From: Edaphochlamys debaryana
Lineage: Eukaryota; Chlorophyta; Chlorophyceae; Chlamydomonadales
DNA: 64,000 nucleotides
Direction: 5' to 3'
Assembly: GCA_016858145.1 (NCBI GenBank)
Contig: JAEHOE010000140.1
Coordinates: 248,001-312,000 of the forward strand
Position 1 is the stretch's first letter. Each line of letters opens with the position of its first letter. The notes below the pieces were generated by a model that saw only the letters and a list, made by a program, of their open reading frames with translations, did not search any database and had not been told where the DNA came from. The translations under genes and the position numbers were made by a program. Shown piece by piece: positions 44,663-55,698 of this stretch.

Positions 44663-47600
44663 ATGCTGTCGCAGCGCCGCGCCATGCCGGGCGTGCGCCC
44701 GTCAAGGCGCCACAGCTGCAGGCCAATGGCCTGGCTGTCCAACCAGTCCACTGACGTCACGTATGCCGTGGTTGGCGGGAAGGCGGACCCCCAGCTCCTC
44801 ACCAGCAACCCAACCATGGCCCAGACCATCGCCGCCCTAACCGCCTCCCGGCCACGCGATAACCAAGAGCTGTTCGGGCAGATGTTGGACGGCATAAGCC
44901 TAGAAGACAAGAGACAGAAGCTGAAGAAGATGAGCGCGGGGCCGTTCCACGTGAGTTTCGGAGCCGTTTCGGGACTTTCCGGCGCGCACGTGCCACACAC
45001 ACGTCGGAACTCTCCACCCTCGCGCGGCGTCGAAACCTCCCCGCAGCCCATCCAGCCTTGCCTCTCGGTGAACCGTTCCCCCCACAGTTCTACCGAGGCA
45101 GTGCCAAGTTCTTCTACCGCGACATGCAGCAACAGAACGTGATGGTGAACAATCCCTTCGACGTCGCTGGGGCCAAGACCTGGCTGACAGGCGATATGCA
45201 CATGGCCAACGCGGTGGGTGCGATGTAGTAATGCCGTAATCTACTATGGGGTGCGGTACAATGCCGTTCTGCGCCGGGTAGGAGGAGGCGGGCAGGGAGC
45301 GGCAACTTGCCCCAAACTTGCCTCTCCTTTCTGTAACCCACTCGCTCCGGCCCTCACACGCTGCCCTCGCTCTGTCCTGCCCCCTCCACAACCAGGGCCG
45401 CTTTGCATATGCCGATACCAAAGACAGTGTTGTGTACGACGTCAACGACTTTGATTAGTCATTCGTGGGCAGCTACCTGTACGACGTGTACCGGCTGGCG
45501 GCGTCGGTGGCGCTGGTGGCTCGGGATGAATCGAACAAGACTTTGGAGGCGCCGGTGCGTGCATGCATGTGACTAAGGGTACACAGGGGCAGCAGGGCAC
45601 ACACTCGTTTTCTAAGTGCTATGTACTCCTTTGATGCGTGGTCAGACAGCCGACTTCCCCCCAGCCTTACCTGTTGCCAACCGCGGGGCGGCCTTAGATG
45701 TCTGTCTGAGGCGCCTGCCCTTGATAACTTCCAGGAAGACGCCGCTTCCAAGTACGTGCTCACGTTCGCCCGGTCCTACCTTCAACAGGTGGGACGGTGG
45801 CCCTAGTGTACCGGGGTTTGAACGTGAGCGGCACGCGCACACTGCAGGGGGGGCGGCACCGACAAGGCCAGCGTGGCGTGGATGAGCGGGAGCTTAGCGG
45901 GGTGGACGGAGTGGGCGAGCATCTTCCTCATGGTGCTTGCAAGCACTGCCGTACCGTACTGCATGCCGTACCGCATGCAGATCGAGGCGCTGGCCGCCGA
46001 CGCGAACAAGGACTCGGTCAACCGCAAACCCCTTAACAAGGACAGCGCATACGGCCTCATCCACGACAAGCTGTTGAAAGACCCACTAGACAGCGACCTG
46101 GTGCGCGGGCCTGGGTGGGCCTGGGCGGGTACCTCAGCTGGGTGGCTGGCTGAGCGACTGCAGGGGTGGCGCAGGGTGGCGGCATCAATGGTGGCTTGAG
46201 GCGGCCGCGGTGAGGCATGGATGACCCCTAATGGCTCCTTCTCTTACATGGCCCGACCCTGACAACTTGTGATGTGCGTGTGTTGATCCTTGGCATTCCA
46301 GGGTGCCAACGACGAGTATGTGAAGGGTGACAAGCTAGACAAGCTGCGGGCTCCCAAGGACGACCCATATTCGCTTCAAAGCGTGGACAAGAACGTCGAG
46401 GATGCGGTGAGGGACGCCGTGGATGCCTACGCGCGCACGACCGTCAAGTGGGCGGATCCAGACGACAGGAAGGGCTCAAAATACTTTGAAGTGCTGGACG
46501 TCATGCAGCGCTTTGACCAGGGGACCGGCTCACTGGGAACCACACGGTGAGTCCTCGCTGCCTGGGCCGTAGGCAGCATGGTGCAGGACCCATGCATGGC
46601 GCATGAGTCGAGTGCTGGCTTGGGCTACTTGGGCGAAGGGGGGGCAGGGGCGGTGGGCGGCTGGGGAGCCGCGTCAAACGTCCCTCCCTCCAACAGTCTG
46701 TCAGCCTGCTCCTTCCTGCCCTTGCCTCTACGTCCCTGCAGTTTCTACGTCCTCGTTGCGGGCTCCAAGAAGAAGCCGCCGGTGCTGCTGGACGTCAAGC
46801 AGCAGGGACCGCCCGCGTGGTGCGTAGGCCTGCGCCGAACGCCCAAGCCGCGGTTCTGACAGGCCCGCTGAGCACTAACGCCTGCGCGCAGGTACGACTA
46901 TGTGTCCGACGGCGAGAAGGCGGCGGCGTACGGCGACCTGCCGTACGTGGACGAGCGTGACGCGGCGCGGGTCGTACGGGCGTACAAGAAGATGGTGTCG
47001 TACGGGTGAGATGGGGGGTGTATGAAATTGGGCTGGTCCTTACGGCCCAGTGCTTGCATTCCCCAGCTACCCACCCGCCCTGCCCATCCCGACAGGCCTG
47101 ACCCGCACTTCGGCGTTCTGACGCTGAGCGGCTTGGGCAAACCCTGGGACGGCTTCTACTCGGTCCGCGAGCGCTCCCGCTGGAAGAAGTCACTCAAGCT
47201 GGTGTGGGAGCTGCCGAAGCCGGGCAAGGTGGGGTCGGTGCACCGATGGCAGGAAAGGGCTGACGGGAGTGCAGGGCCTTGTGACGACCCGCTCGGGTGC
47301 CAAGTGCATATTGGCAGCTAGGCAGCTAGGCTTGAAGCACGGCGAAGCGCGGCCAGCTGGTGCAACTCCGAGGCACCTCCCCCCCCGGATTGCTCGACAT
47401 TCAGGAGGAGAAGCATGACCCGCTCAATGACGAGGACCTGGAGCTGCTGGCCGAGCAGTACGGCACGCTTCTGGCCAACGCGCACGACCGCGCCAGGTGT
47501 GTACGGCATGCGGCAGATAGAGGCTAACAAAGTGCGATGCTGCTGATGACAGACAGCATAAACCATGCCCTTGGCCCCTTGCTTACACCTTTCTCCCCCG

Positions 47601-47820
47601 CCCCTCTGCTCGACTCTGCTCCCCTTCCAGCTCTCAAAGCTACCTCGGCGAGGACGGGACTGCCGACAACTTCGCCAAGTCGCTGCGGGACGGGCTCCAG
47701 GGCAAAGAGGAAGCCTTCATTAAATCAGTAGTTTCCGTGGGCTGTGCGTACGCCCGGCAGGTGCAGGTGGACATAGACATCACGATCCCGGATTGGCGCC
47801 AACGAAGGCTGAGCAATTGA
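44663..47820 (+). pseudogene. DUF2252-family paralogue 2, interrupted by an in-frame TAG
   Basis: Eleven exons align one-to-one with paralogues 1 and 3: 44663-44950, 45088-45213, 45396-45554, 45735-45788, 45981-46100, 46302-46546, 46742-46819, 46892-47005, 47096-47201 (or to 47228), 47405-47496, 47631-47820. All junction phases hold and the frame runs to TGA at 47820, but codon 159 is TAG (45456-45458). It replaces the GAG for Glu in the conserved DVNDFDE motif, so the product would stop at about 158 aa, after the D-x-H loop and before most of the fold. No other stop, frameshift or lost splice site was seen, so the lesion is recent, a polymorphism, a readthrough site or a sequencing error. 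The N-terminus (SQRRAMPGVRPSRRH) is nearly that of paralogue 3, so genes 2 and 3 are the younger pair. Restoring or expressing it is not considered here. Confidence 0.75.
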
Positions 47821-48623
47821 CCTGGGCTTTCGGGGCTCAGGCTCAGTCCTGGAGCACGAGGCGCGTTTGGGGCTGCATGCAGAGCTCGTCACCTTGACCC
47901 TAATCTCGCCTAGGGTCATAAGTGGCTTTGTGAGCTGGCTTTCTTCGCCCCAATGTTGCCCAGGACTCGGGCTGACATAGGACCGTGGATGGGATCAGGT
48001 GGTGCCGGGCCTTGCACCTCGACGAGCGAAGGGCGTGGGCCATGGGTCTTCGCGGTCGTCATGTGCTCCCGGGTTGAGGCCCGGCGGGACCTTGTGTGGG
48101 ACTGGGCGTGGGGGGCCGGGTGCTGGGGCGCAAGTGGGGCTAGCAAAGCAACGTGGGCTCAAGTGTGTGGTGTGGTGTGTGGTGTGCAGGGGTGGTGGTG
48201 TGTGTCTCAAAGGGCGATCCCGCGCTTAACGTTCCCGGCAGACCAAGACCCAACCCGCGATTCTGGTATGCGAGGTCATGCTTTGGGGACTTGCGGTGCC
48301 TTGCGGTGCCGGGTGATGCCGGGTGGTGCCGGGTTCGAAGACATCAACGAAGCGAAGCGCGCCGGGTGCCGGGTCGGTGATGCTCTGCGGACGGAAGCAA
48401 GGGGGGATTGCCCAACCTGCAGTAAGTGTAGTTGGGCGGTAGGGGGTACCGGGCCCCTACTAACAGTTTTCCACGGGCGCCACGGGCGGCAGACTAGTGG
48501 CACACATGTCCTGTGTAGGGAGGCGAGGGGGCATGGGCGGCGCGGGATCCCGCGCTTCGTGTGTCAGTTGACCGTGGTGGCAGTTGGCGACGGGTTAAGG
48601 CGAGGGACTTGTCATGACAGTAA

Positions 48624-48628
48624 TGTAA
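48624..48628 (+). terminator. Candidate TGTAA polyadenylation signal (DUF2252-2)
   Basis: First TGTAA after the stop of paralogue 2, about 800 bases downstream; plausible but distant. Confidence 0.35.
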
Positions 48629-48816
48629 CTGTAGCGGTGGTGCTGCTTACATGTTCTGTGTGTGCTCGCGAGGCCCAGGCGGTTAGGAGGCCGAGCGGGT
48701 CAGCAGGCCACCCTCCACCCCGCGAGCGACCAGATCGAACGAACGTGATGCTGACAACCCGTTAAAGTGCGGAGAAGAAGTATTGGGTATTGGGAAGTTA
48801 CGCGATCGCGCCATCG

Positions 48817-48834
48817 CCATCTGTCGAGTTCTGG
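48817..48834 (+). promoter_or_regulatory. Shared upstream element of the DUF2252 genes (copy 3)
   Basis: CCATCTGTCGAGTTCTGG differs from the gene 1 copy at one position and starts 145 bp before the ATG at 48962. Confidence 0.5.
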
Positions 48835-48961
48835 CAGCATTCGCAAATTGCTGCCGGCTTTGTCGCATTAGGCAAGTCGGGTAGCTATAAGTCTTCAGCA
48901 GAGCTGCCCCTTGTACCACTCGCCTCGTTCAAACTTGCTCTCAAGTCGGTCCGCAGTAGCC

Positions 48962-51900
48962 ATGCTTCTTCAGCGCCGCGCCATGCCGGGCGTGCGTCCG
49001 TCGCGGCGCCACTGCAGCAGGCCGATGGCCGTGCTGGCTAGCCGAGCCACCGGCGGCTCATATTCGGTGGTCGGCGGGAAAGGAGGCCTCATCGGCTCTC
49101 CAACCAACGCCGCGCGGAAGAGCGAGAACCGGCAGCTGCTGGAGAGCATGTCGCAAGGCATCCCCCCTGAGGCATTCGACACCAAGATCGACAAGATGAG
49201 CGTGGGGCCCTTCACTGTGAGTTCTGCAAGCGCCGTTCCAGCGAGCGCTCACGTGCGGAAACACATCCTCGCACCCTTCCCCCGCCCTGATGGCCCTTCC
49301 TGGGCGACTCCTCTGCTCACGGGCCCCTCTCCAGTCCGCCCAGCCGTTTAGTAACCTCACTCACCTCGCCACGCCTGCACCCGGATGCAGTTCTACCGAG
49401 GCAGCGCTAAGTTCTATTACCGCGACATGCAGCAACAGAATGTGGTGGTCAACAGCCCCTTCTACAGCTCCGAGGCCCGGACCTGGCTCCAGGCCGACAT
49501 GCACATGGCCAACGCAGTGAGTCAGATGCGCCGTACATTGCCGTACTGCGTTGCGCAGGAGGAGGCTGGCAGCAAGCGCCCTCCTTACCCGTCCGTGTCC
49601 CCCCTCCTGCCGAAACGTGACCTTGCTATGTCATACCCCCTCAACCGCCAGGGCCGCTTTGACGCGAGCGATGGCACCGTGGTCTTCGACGTCAACGACT
49701 TTGATGAGTCATTCGTGGGCAGCTACCTGTACGACGTGTACCGCCTGGCGGCGTCGGTGGCGCTGGTGGCTCGGGACCAGGGCAACGCACTAGAAGCGGC
49801 GGTACGTACGGTCATGCGGCCGGATGAATGTATATGCCTATCTTAGTTCCTCGCCCCTGCGTGCGTCGTCAAGACAGACAGCAGATAGCCTCAAACGTGC
49901 GTCCCGCCTGCGCCGCGGCTCACCGGTTCCCTCAGTTACGCCTACCCTGCAGGACGGCCCCACCTCCCTATGTACCTATGCTCAGCCCTCCACCCGCCCT
50001 TGCTTCCTGCACTGCGGCCCACATGTACCTTTGATGTTTCTGTTGCCTGCCGGTGCCTACCTCGCAGGACGACCCCACCTCCAAGTTCGTGCGCAAGTTC
50101 GCCAACGCATACCTGGACCAGGTGGGGCGGGGATGGGGGGCGGGTGGGTGGGTGGCGGTGGGGGCGCTAGGAGGGGCAGGCCGGGGAGCCAGATTGGGAG
50201 ACGCGTGTGCGGCACAACCGCAGGGCTGGCGGGGGCCCAGCTGCATGCTCTCAGATCGGGGGGCTCACGTGGACAGATCAGGGGGCCCACGTGGACAGAT
50301 CAGGAGGCCCCTGGAGGCCCGCGTGGACCTGGACCCGGTGGGGGCTAGGAGGGGAGGTGGCGGGAAAGAGTCGGGGACGACGGGCAGAGTTCAAGCTGTG
50401 CTGTGCGTACCCTGGACCAGGCGGGTGGTGTGGTGTGGGTGGGATGGATGGGGTGGGTGGGGTCCGAGAGGGGGATGGACTACGTGGATTCAGGGACGAC
50501 AAGGGGGAACGGTGGGGGGTCGGACCAGGGGGTGACGAGGGGCAAAGGCCCGGCTGTAACAGATTGGAACAAACCGTGGTGATGGTGGGGCGAGGAGGGT
50601 TGGGAGTTGCTGAGACACTAGGAGGGGCAGGCCGGGGGGCCACAGCGGGGACGGATGCGGGGACGACAGGGCCGACTTTCGCCCCTTTCCCCCCGCCCCC
50701 GCCCCCGTGCCGTACTGTCGTACGGCATGCAGATCAAGGCGCTGGCCGGCGACAAGCGCAAGGACAGTGGCGGCGTCAACCGCAACCCCCTCACCCAGAA
50801 TAACGCGGGCAAGAACAACCCCATCGCCAAGCTTTTGGGGAAAGACCTCAAGGGCCTGGTGAGGATTGGCTGGCAGGCTGCCGGGGGGCTGCCGGGACCA
50901 TGCTAACTGGGTGCCTAGACCACGAAATGGCTGCGATGCGGCATGTATAGCGGCTTCGTCAGGGGCTGGTGAAGAACTGAAGCTCATCAGGGGCCTGGTG
51001 AGCGCTGCCTCGCTGGGTGACTGGGTGGCTGCTGGTGGCTGCTACGCTCGGTGGCCACTGCTGGTGCCGGTGGCTGTTTGCCGGCTGGGGGTCATTATTT
51101 GGGGCAACTCCTCCTACGGACCACGACCAACCCTTGCTGTATGTGCCCCTGCTGCTCCCTCACCTGCCTGCCTCCCAGGGCGCCAACAAGAAGTGGTTGG
51201 ACCCCGACGGCCCCAACCTGCTGGAGGTCCCGGATTCGCTCATCTCTGTGGATGCTGACGTCAAGCGGGCGGTGGCGGCCGCCGTCGAGGCCTACGCCCG
51301 CACCACCGACAAGTGGGCGAAGCTGGGCGACAAGAAGGGGCGGGACTACTTCGCGGTGCAGGACGTGAAGCAGCGTGTGGATGCGGGGACTGGCTCGCTG
51401 GGAACCAAGCGGTGGGTGGGCCGGCCTGGGCCTGCTTGGGCCTGTTGGGCCTGTTGGGCCTGCCTGGGCCTGATTGGGCCTGCCTGCGCCGTGGGCGGGG
51501 CCGGGAGGGGGGAAGGCCGGCGAGAGTCCGGGGGCATGTCCGTCGCAAGGTAAGGAGGCATGGGGCATGGAAGGATTGTGTGACTATGCATCTGCCGATG
51601 CTGTGTACCCTGCTGTAACTCCTGCCTGCCACTCGCTCCCACTCCTCCCCGCAGCTTCTACGTGCGCATCGCTGGCTCCGATGACAGACTGCTGGACGTC
51701 AAGCAGCAGAGCCTGCCGGCGTGGTGAGATGTGCGGGACAGGGCATGCATCCGGGGAATGCACGGACTTGCGGCGCCCGCGGGGACCGCCGCCGCGCCAG
51801 GCGCGCATGCCGCAGTCCTGATATGGGGGCCGCGGCCCAAGCTGGCATGGGGAGGGGCCGTGCCGAGGCGGGCAAAGGAGGCAAGCGGGCACACTGATCA

Positions 51901-53112
51901 GAGGCAAACGAAGTGTCCATGCCGTGCGTGCCGTGCGTGCTGCCGTACGCAGGTATGACTACGTGTCGGCGGACGAGAAGGCGGTGGCGTACGGCGGCCT
52001 GGATGGCGGGAAGGAGCGCGAGGCGGCGCGGGTCGTACTGGCGTACAAGAAGATGGTGGCGTACGGGTGAGCCGGTCGATTTTTCTACTCCTCGGCCCCG
52101 CATCTGCCCAACCAAGCGACAGCTGTGACGGCTCCCGGGTAGCTCCGGTCAGCCGATTATCCCCTTCACGTCACGCACGCCCCGCCCCGCCCCCATCCCC
52201 ATCCCCTCTCCTGCCCCCGTCCTGACAGGCCCGACCCCCACCTGGGCGTCCTCACCATGAGCGGATCGGGCGTGGACGGCATCTACTCGGTCCGGGAGCG
52301 GTCGCCCTGGAAGGACTCCCTGGACCTGGTAAGTCAGGAGCCGGGGGACGGGGGACGAATTGGGGCCCCACACCAGTTTGTGGAGCAGGGGCCGCTCTCT
52401 CTGGCAGGACTCCCTGGACCTGGTGAGGGATCAGGGATCAGGGGCCTGCCAGCATAACGATAGAGACTCCGATACTATGTGCACTGGAGCTAATTAGACT
52501 AGCTGCACCGGTACTCGCCGTGGAAGGCTGGACTGGCTGCAGCTGGTCAGGCAGGGGACGGCGTGGAGCGAGGCGGGGCGGGCGGCGGATGGCGGGAAAG
52601 GGCGGGACCGGCAGGGACTTACTTTAAGGCCCCGCAATCGTATTAAACAATTAAAGAAGCGTGAACGGCCTGTTCCGCAGGTGTCCGCCGACGACCCGAA
52701 CCTGCACCTTGAGAAGAAGGACATGGGGACCCTGGCCGAGCAGTACGGCACGCTGCTGGCCAGCGCACACGACCGCGCCAGGTGTGTACGACCGTACGTG
52801 TGGGTGGGTGTCATGGGCACACCCAGAGCTTACTTTGCTCACGAATGCGGATGATGCGCGGGGAAGGCGGGAGGGCCGGACGTGTCCCCCGTGTGCCCAT
52901 GCCCCCTCCCCCCTCCTCCACCCCTCCCCTTCCCAACCCCCAACCCCACCCAACCCCACCGCAGCGACGGCAGCAACGGCACCCCCGAGGACTTTTCCGG
53001 CCTGCTGTGGCCCCTCATCAAGGGCGGCGAGGACGACTTTGTGGACCTGGTGGACGGCGTGGGCTGCGCCTACGCCCGACAGGCGCAGGTGGACCTGGGC
53101 CTGCTCAAGTAA
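48962..53112 (+). CDS. DUF2252-family kinase-like protein (paralogue 3)
   Basis: Eleven exons, phase-consistent, about 491 aa: 48962-49216, 49391-49516, 49652-49801, 50068-50121, 50733-50858, 51179-51411, 51655-51723, 51953-52066, 52229-52328, 52681-52781, 52965-53112. Same architecture as paralogue 1: FYRGSAKFYYRDMQQQN, ADMHMANAGRF (Asp121, His123, Asn126), an intact DVNDFDES (Asp140 to Ser147), YLYDVYRLAASVALVAR, DAGTGSLGTKRFYVRIAG, DVKQQSLPAWYDYVS, AYKKMVAYG, LLASAHDRAS, and a final GCAYARQAQVDLGLLK. The Arg/Ser-rich leader MLLQRRAMPGVRPSRRH suggests plastid or mitochondrial import. It is the copy most likely to be functional besides paralogue 1. Introns are larger and contain internal repeats, including an echo of the exon 9 donor. 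A small-molecule or protein phosphotransferase activity is only a fold-based inference. Confidence 0.8.
50266..50310 (+). repeat. CACGTGGACAGATCAGG tandem repeat in intron
   Basis: Two head-to-tail copies of a 17-18 bp unit lie in the fourth intron of paralogue 3; related GGAGGGGCAGGCCGGGG blocks recur at about 50170 and 50620. Confidence 0.75.
51418..51488 (+). repeat. GGGCCTG minisatellite in intron
   Basis: Eight or so loosely spaced GGGCCTG units directly follow the exon 6 donor of paralogue 3. Confidence 0.85.
52406..52429 (+). repeat. Echo of the exon 9 end and donor in paralogue 3
   Basis: GGACTCCCTGGACCTGGT followed by a GTGAGG donor repeats the true exon end at 52311-52334 (donor GTAAGT). 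Use of the echo donor would insert about 95 bases. Confidence 0.8.
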
Positions 53113-53844
53113 AGACCATCCATGATGGAAAGGCATATGTCGGAGGGGGCAAAAGCAGGACACAGCCTCAGCTGTGGAGGTGGGGTTGCTCACTGTTTGG
53201 CGGCACGGCGACTGCTGTAGAGGCCGAGCCAGTTGGAGAGCCCAAGCGTTTGTTGCTTGCGGTAGCGTGGGCTGGTACTAAGAGGCTCAGCGGGTGCCTG
53301 CTCAACGCGCAAGCGATGATGACGGGCACGCATTGCTTGGGGAGTGGAAGACGAAGACGAAAGGATGGAGCAGGTTCTAGCGTTGACAGAGACCTTTCTT
53401 GGCGGCACGGCACAGACCCACTGTGGAGGCCTAGGTGGATCGCTGGAGAGGCACAGCGGTCGCTCAGGCATCGGAGGATAGGGTTCATTGGGGGGCATTG
53501 GAATTCCGTTGCTGAGGCGGATGCCGTGGGGCGGACTCAGTATGGGCCGGGGATCCTCTAAGCGTGCACGAGGCACTTTGCTGCAGGCCTGAAGGGCTAG
53601 GGGAGGCGTTCGGCTTGCTGCCGTACGTGGCGCAGGCTGCTGCTCCACTTGTGTGCGTTGGGCCGGCGGCAGCCCTGCGCTGAGACGCGCGTAAGGCAGA
53701 AAGGTTGCGTGGAGCGTTTCATGTATGCGCTTGTGCGTGACACGAAGCAAGGTCAGGGCGATGCTAGGTGTTCATAGCTAATTGCGTATAGCATTGCACA
53801 GCTAGGACTGAGTTCCTCATCCAACTTTGTTCCGGTCTTTCAGC

Positions 53845-53849
53845 TGTAA
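53845..53849 (+). terminator. TGTAA polyadenylation signal (DUF2252-3)
   Basis: First TGTAA after the stop at 53112, about 735 bases downstream. Confidence 0.5.
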
Positions 53850-54318
53850 GTAGGGCCCAGCTGTATTGTGTTGCTGTCACGCTGTCGTTGCTGGGTGGTC
53901 CAGGTAGGGAAGGCGCTCCACAGGCCGAACGAAGTGCATGCTACCGGTCCTTTCTTTTCCCTGCTGGTGCAGAAGAGCCGGATGGCGGCTGCGCCTTGGT
54001 GAGGCTCAGGAGCATGCGGCAGTGGTGCTGATGGTGCCAGAGGCAGCGGCAATGGTTCCCTGTCCTCGGCTGCGTTGTGAACTTTATAGGAAGCTGTGTC
54101 CGTCCTTTGGGGGTGGGGGGTGGGCGGGAGGGGCTGTGCGGCCACAGCGGGCAGTCCATCCGCGCTCCGGTCGGCGCGGCCGAGGATGCACATGTGGGGG
54201 CCCCCCAAACGCTCCCCTTGCCCCCCCGCGTCAGCAGAAATGGTAGCGTCAAGCTCCGCGGCTGCACGATGTGGCGACCACCCGCTCAACCACCCGCTCG
54301 CTCATTTCCGTCTGTCAG

Positions 54319-54390
54319 CCCCCTAACCCCTTACGTGGTGGTCACCCCCCTAACCCCTTACTTGGTGGTCAACCCCCTAACCCCTTGGTG
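54319..54390. repeat. 26-bp tandem repeat
   Basis: Nearly three units of CCCCCTAACCCCTTACKTGG followed by TGGTCA. Confidence 0.9.
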
Positions 54391-54630
54391 AAGAATGCAT
54401 TGCCTGCTACCCCCATATATGCCGTACCAGACGCCACTAAGTACCCCAGAGCCGACCAAACGGCGGTGAGCGAGTGGTGTTGCGATGTCAAGTCCCCAAC
54501 ACCAGGATCTCAGAAAGTACGAGAGGAGGTAGGGACCATAGCAGGACGTGCCACGACATCCAGGGAAGCATGCGCCAAGCTTTCACCGCAACCACGCCAT
54601 CCAGTTGATGGCGTGTTGGCGTCGCGAGTC

Positions 54631-54765
54631 AAACCGCAAATAGACGCACTAGCGCCCTGAGCGTCTTCCGCAGCCACCCGCGTCGAAACGGCCTCCAAAC
54701 ACATGTGGGCACATCCGCACGGCTTGGAGGCGTGACAGAAACAGCCAAAACTACACGCCAACCAT
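54631..54765. repeat. Diverged direct repeat, left copy
   Basis: It shares CCTGAGCGTCTTCCGCAGCC, GGGCACATCCGCACGGCTTG and GACAGAAACAG, in the same order and spacing, with 54831-54955. Confidence 0.85.
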
Positions 54766-54830
54766 CGTATGTAAACACGCCACCGCAGACGCCCCAACCT
54801 ACCGGTATGGCATGGAAATCCCAGCCAGCC

Positions 54831-54955
54831 GAACCGCAGACGCATCAACACCCTGAGCGTCTTCCGCAGCCACCAGCGTCCCAAAGGCCTCCAGATAAAC
54901 GCATCTGGGCACATCCGCACGGCTTGGAGTCACGACAGAAACAGCAGACACACCT
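54831..54955. repeat. Diverged direct repeat, right copy
   Basis: Partner of 54631-54765, offset by about 195 bp; the sequence between them includes a further CACCGCAGACGCC fragment of the unit. No terminal inverted repeat or coding frame was seen. Confidence 0.85.
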
Positions 54956-55698
54956 AGCATAAACACCTCGCTCCGACCTAGCTCCGTCCTTAACGTTACG
55001 CGCAGATGTCCAGTGTAAAAGTGCACGCAACCCGTGCTTTCTTGAGCCACGCCACACACGGCATAACACACGGCCTGCATCCGAGCCCGCCCTGCATCTC
55101 CGCTACTTCGCACAACAATCTCCAAAGGGTAGAAACTGGACAATGAAATTGTAAGCAACAGCAGGTGCTTCGAGGTTCAGTCCAGACCACGACAGTGCAG
55201 CTGACCGAGCGTGCCTCTAGCAGATCTGCGGCCTCTGCAGGCCACCTTCCCACCTTCCCAACATTGCAGACTGCCTCCACTAGAACGACAGTTCACAGTT
55301 GCTAGGTCCCATCCAGCGCTGCGGCAACACCACAATTGATGACGTGTGTGTATTCGCAGGGATAGGTCGCGACTATGAGTAACCCTTGCAGCGCTGGACC
55401 CTCAGTGCATAAAGCATTCCATTCCACCGACCATTCCCCCAAGCACCACGTGCCGCATTCCCACCCAACACACCCACCCGTCGACGGCAGGAACGCATTC
55501 AAGCGCCCACTAGCGCGACTCACTCGCGGCTACCCACGAGCCCGCTTTCGAACAGCGGCCTCACCGCCCCAGCCGTCCCCACTACTGCCGCCAGCAGCCT
55601 CGGCCGCGGCCTCGCGGCCAGCCCACCCAGCGCTGAGCTCTCTCCCCATGCGCCTTGTATGTGCCCGCGGCTAGCCGCAGCCAAGTCAGCTAGCGGCA

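Larger units (their letters stand above)
47821..48961. other. Intergenic region between DUF2252 genes 2 and 3
   Basis: It holds a GTGTG-rich stretch (about 48158-48210), a GGTGCCGGGT minisatellite (about 48296-48336), a TGTAA at 48624 and the promoter region of gene 3. No exon was recognised. Confidence 0.6.
53113..55698. other. Convergent intergenic region before the lectin receptor kinase
   Basis: 3' UTRs of the DUF2252-3 gene (+) and the receptor kinase gene (-). No coding exon was recognised on either strand. It holds a 26-bp tandem repeat (54319-54390) and a diverged direct repeat of about 125 bp (54631-54765 and 54831-54955). No TGTAA was seen for the minus-strand gene. Confidence 0.6.
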
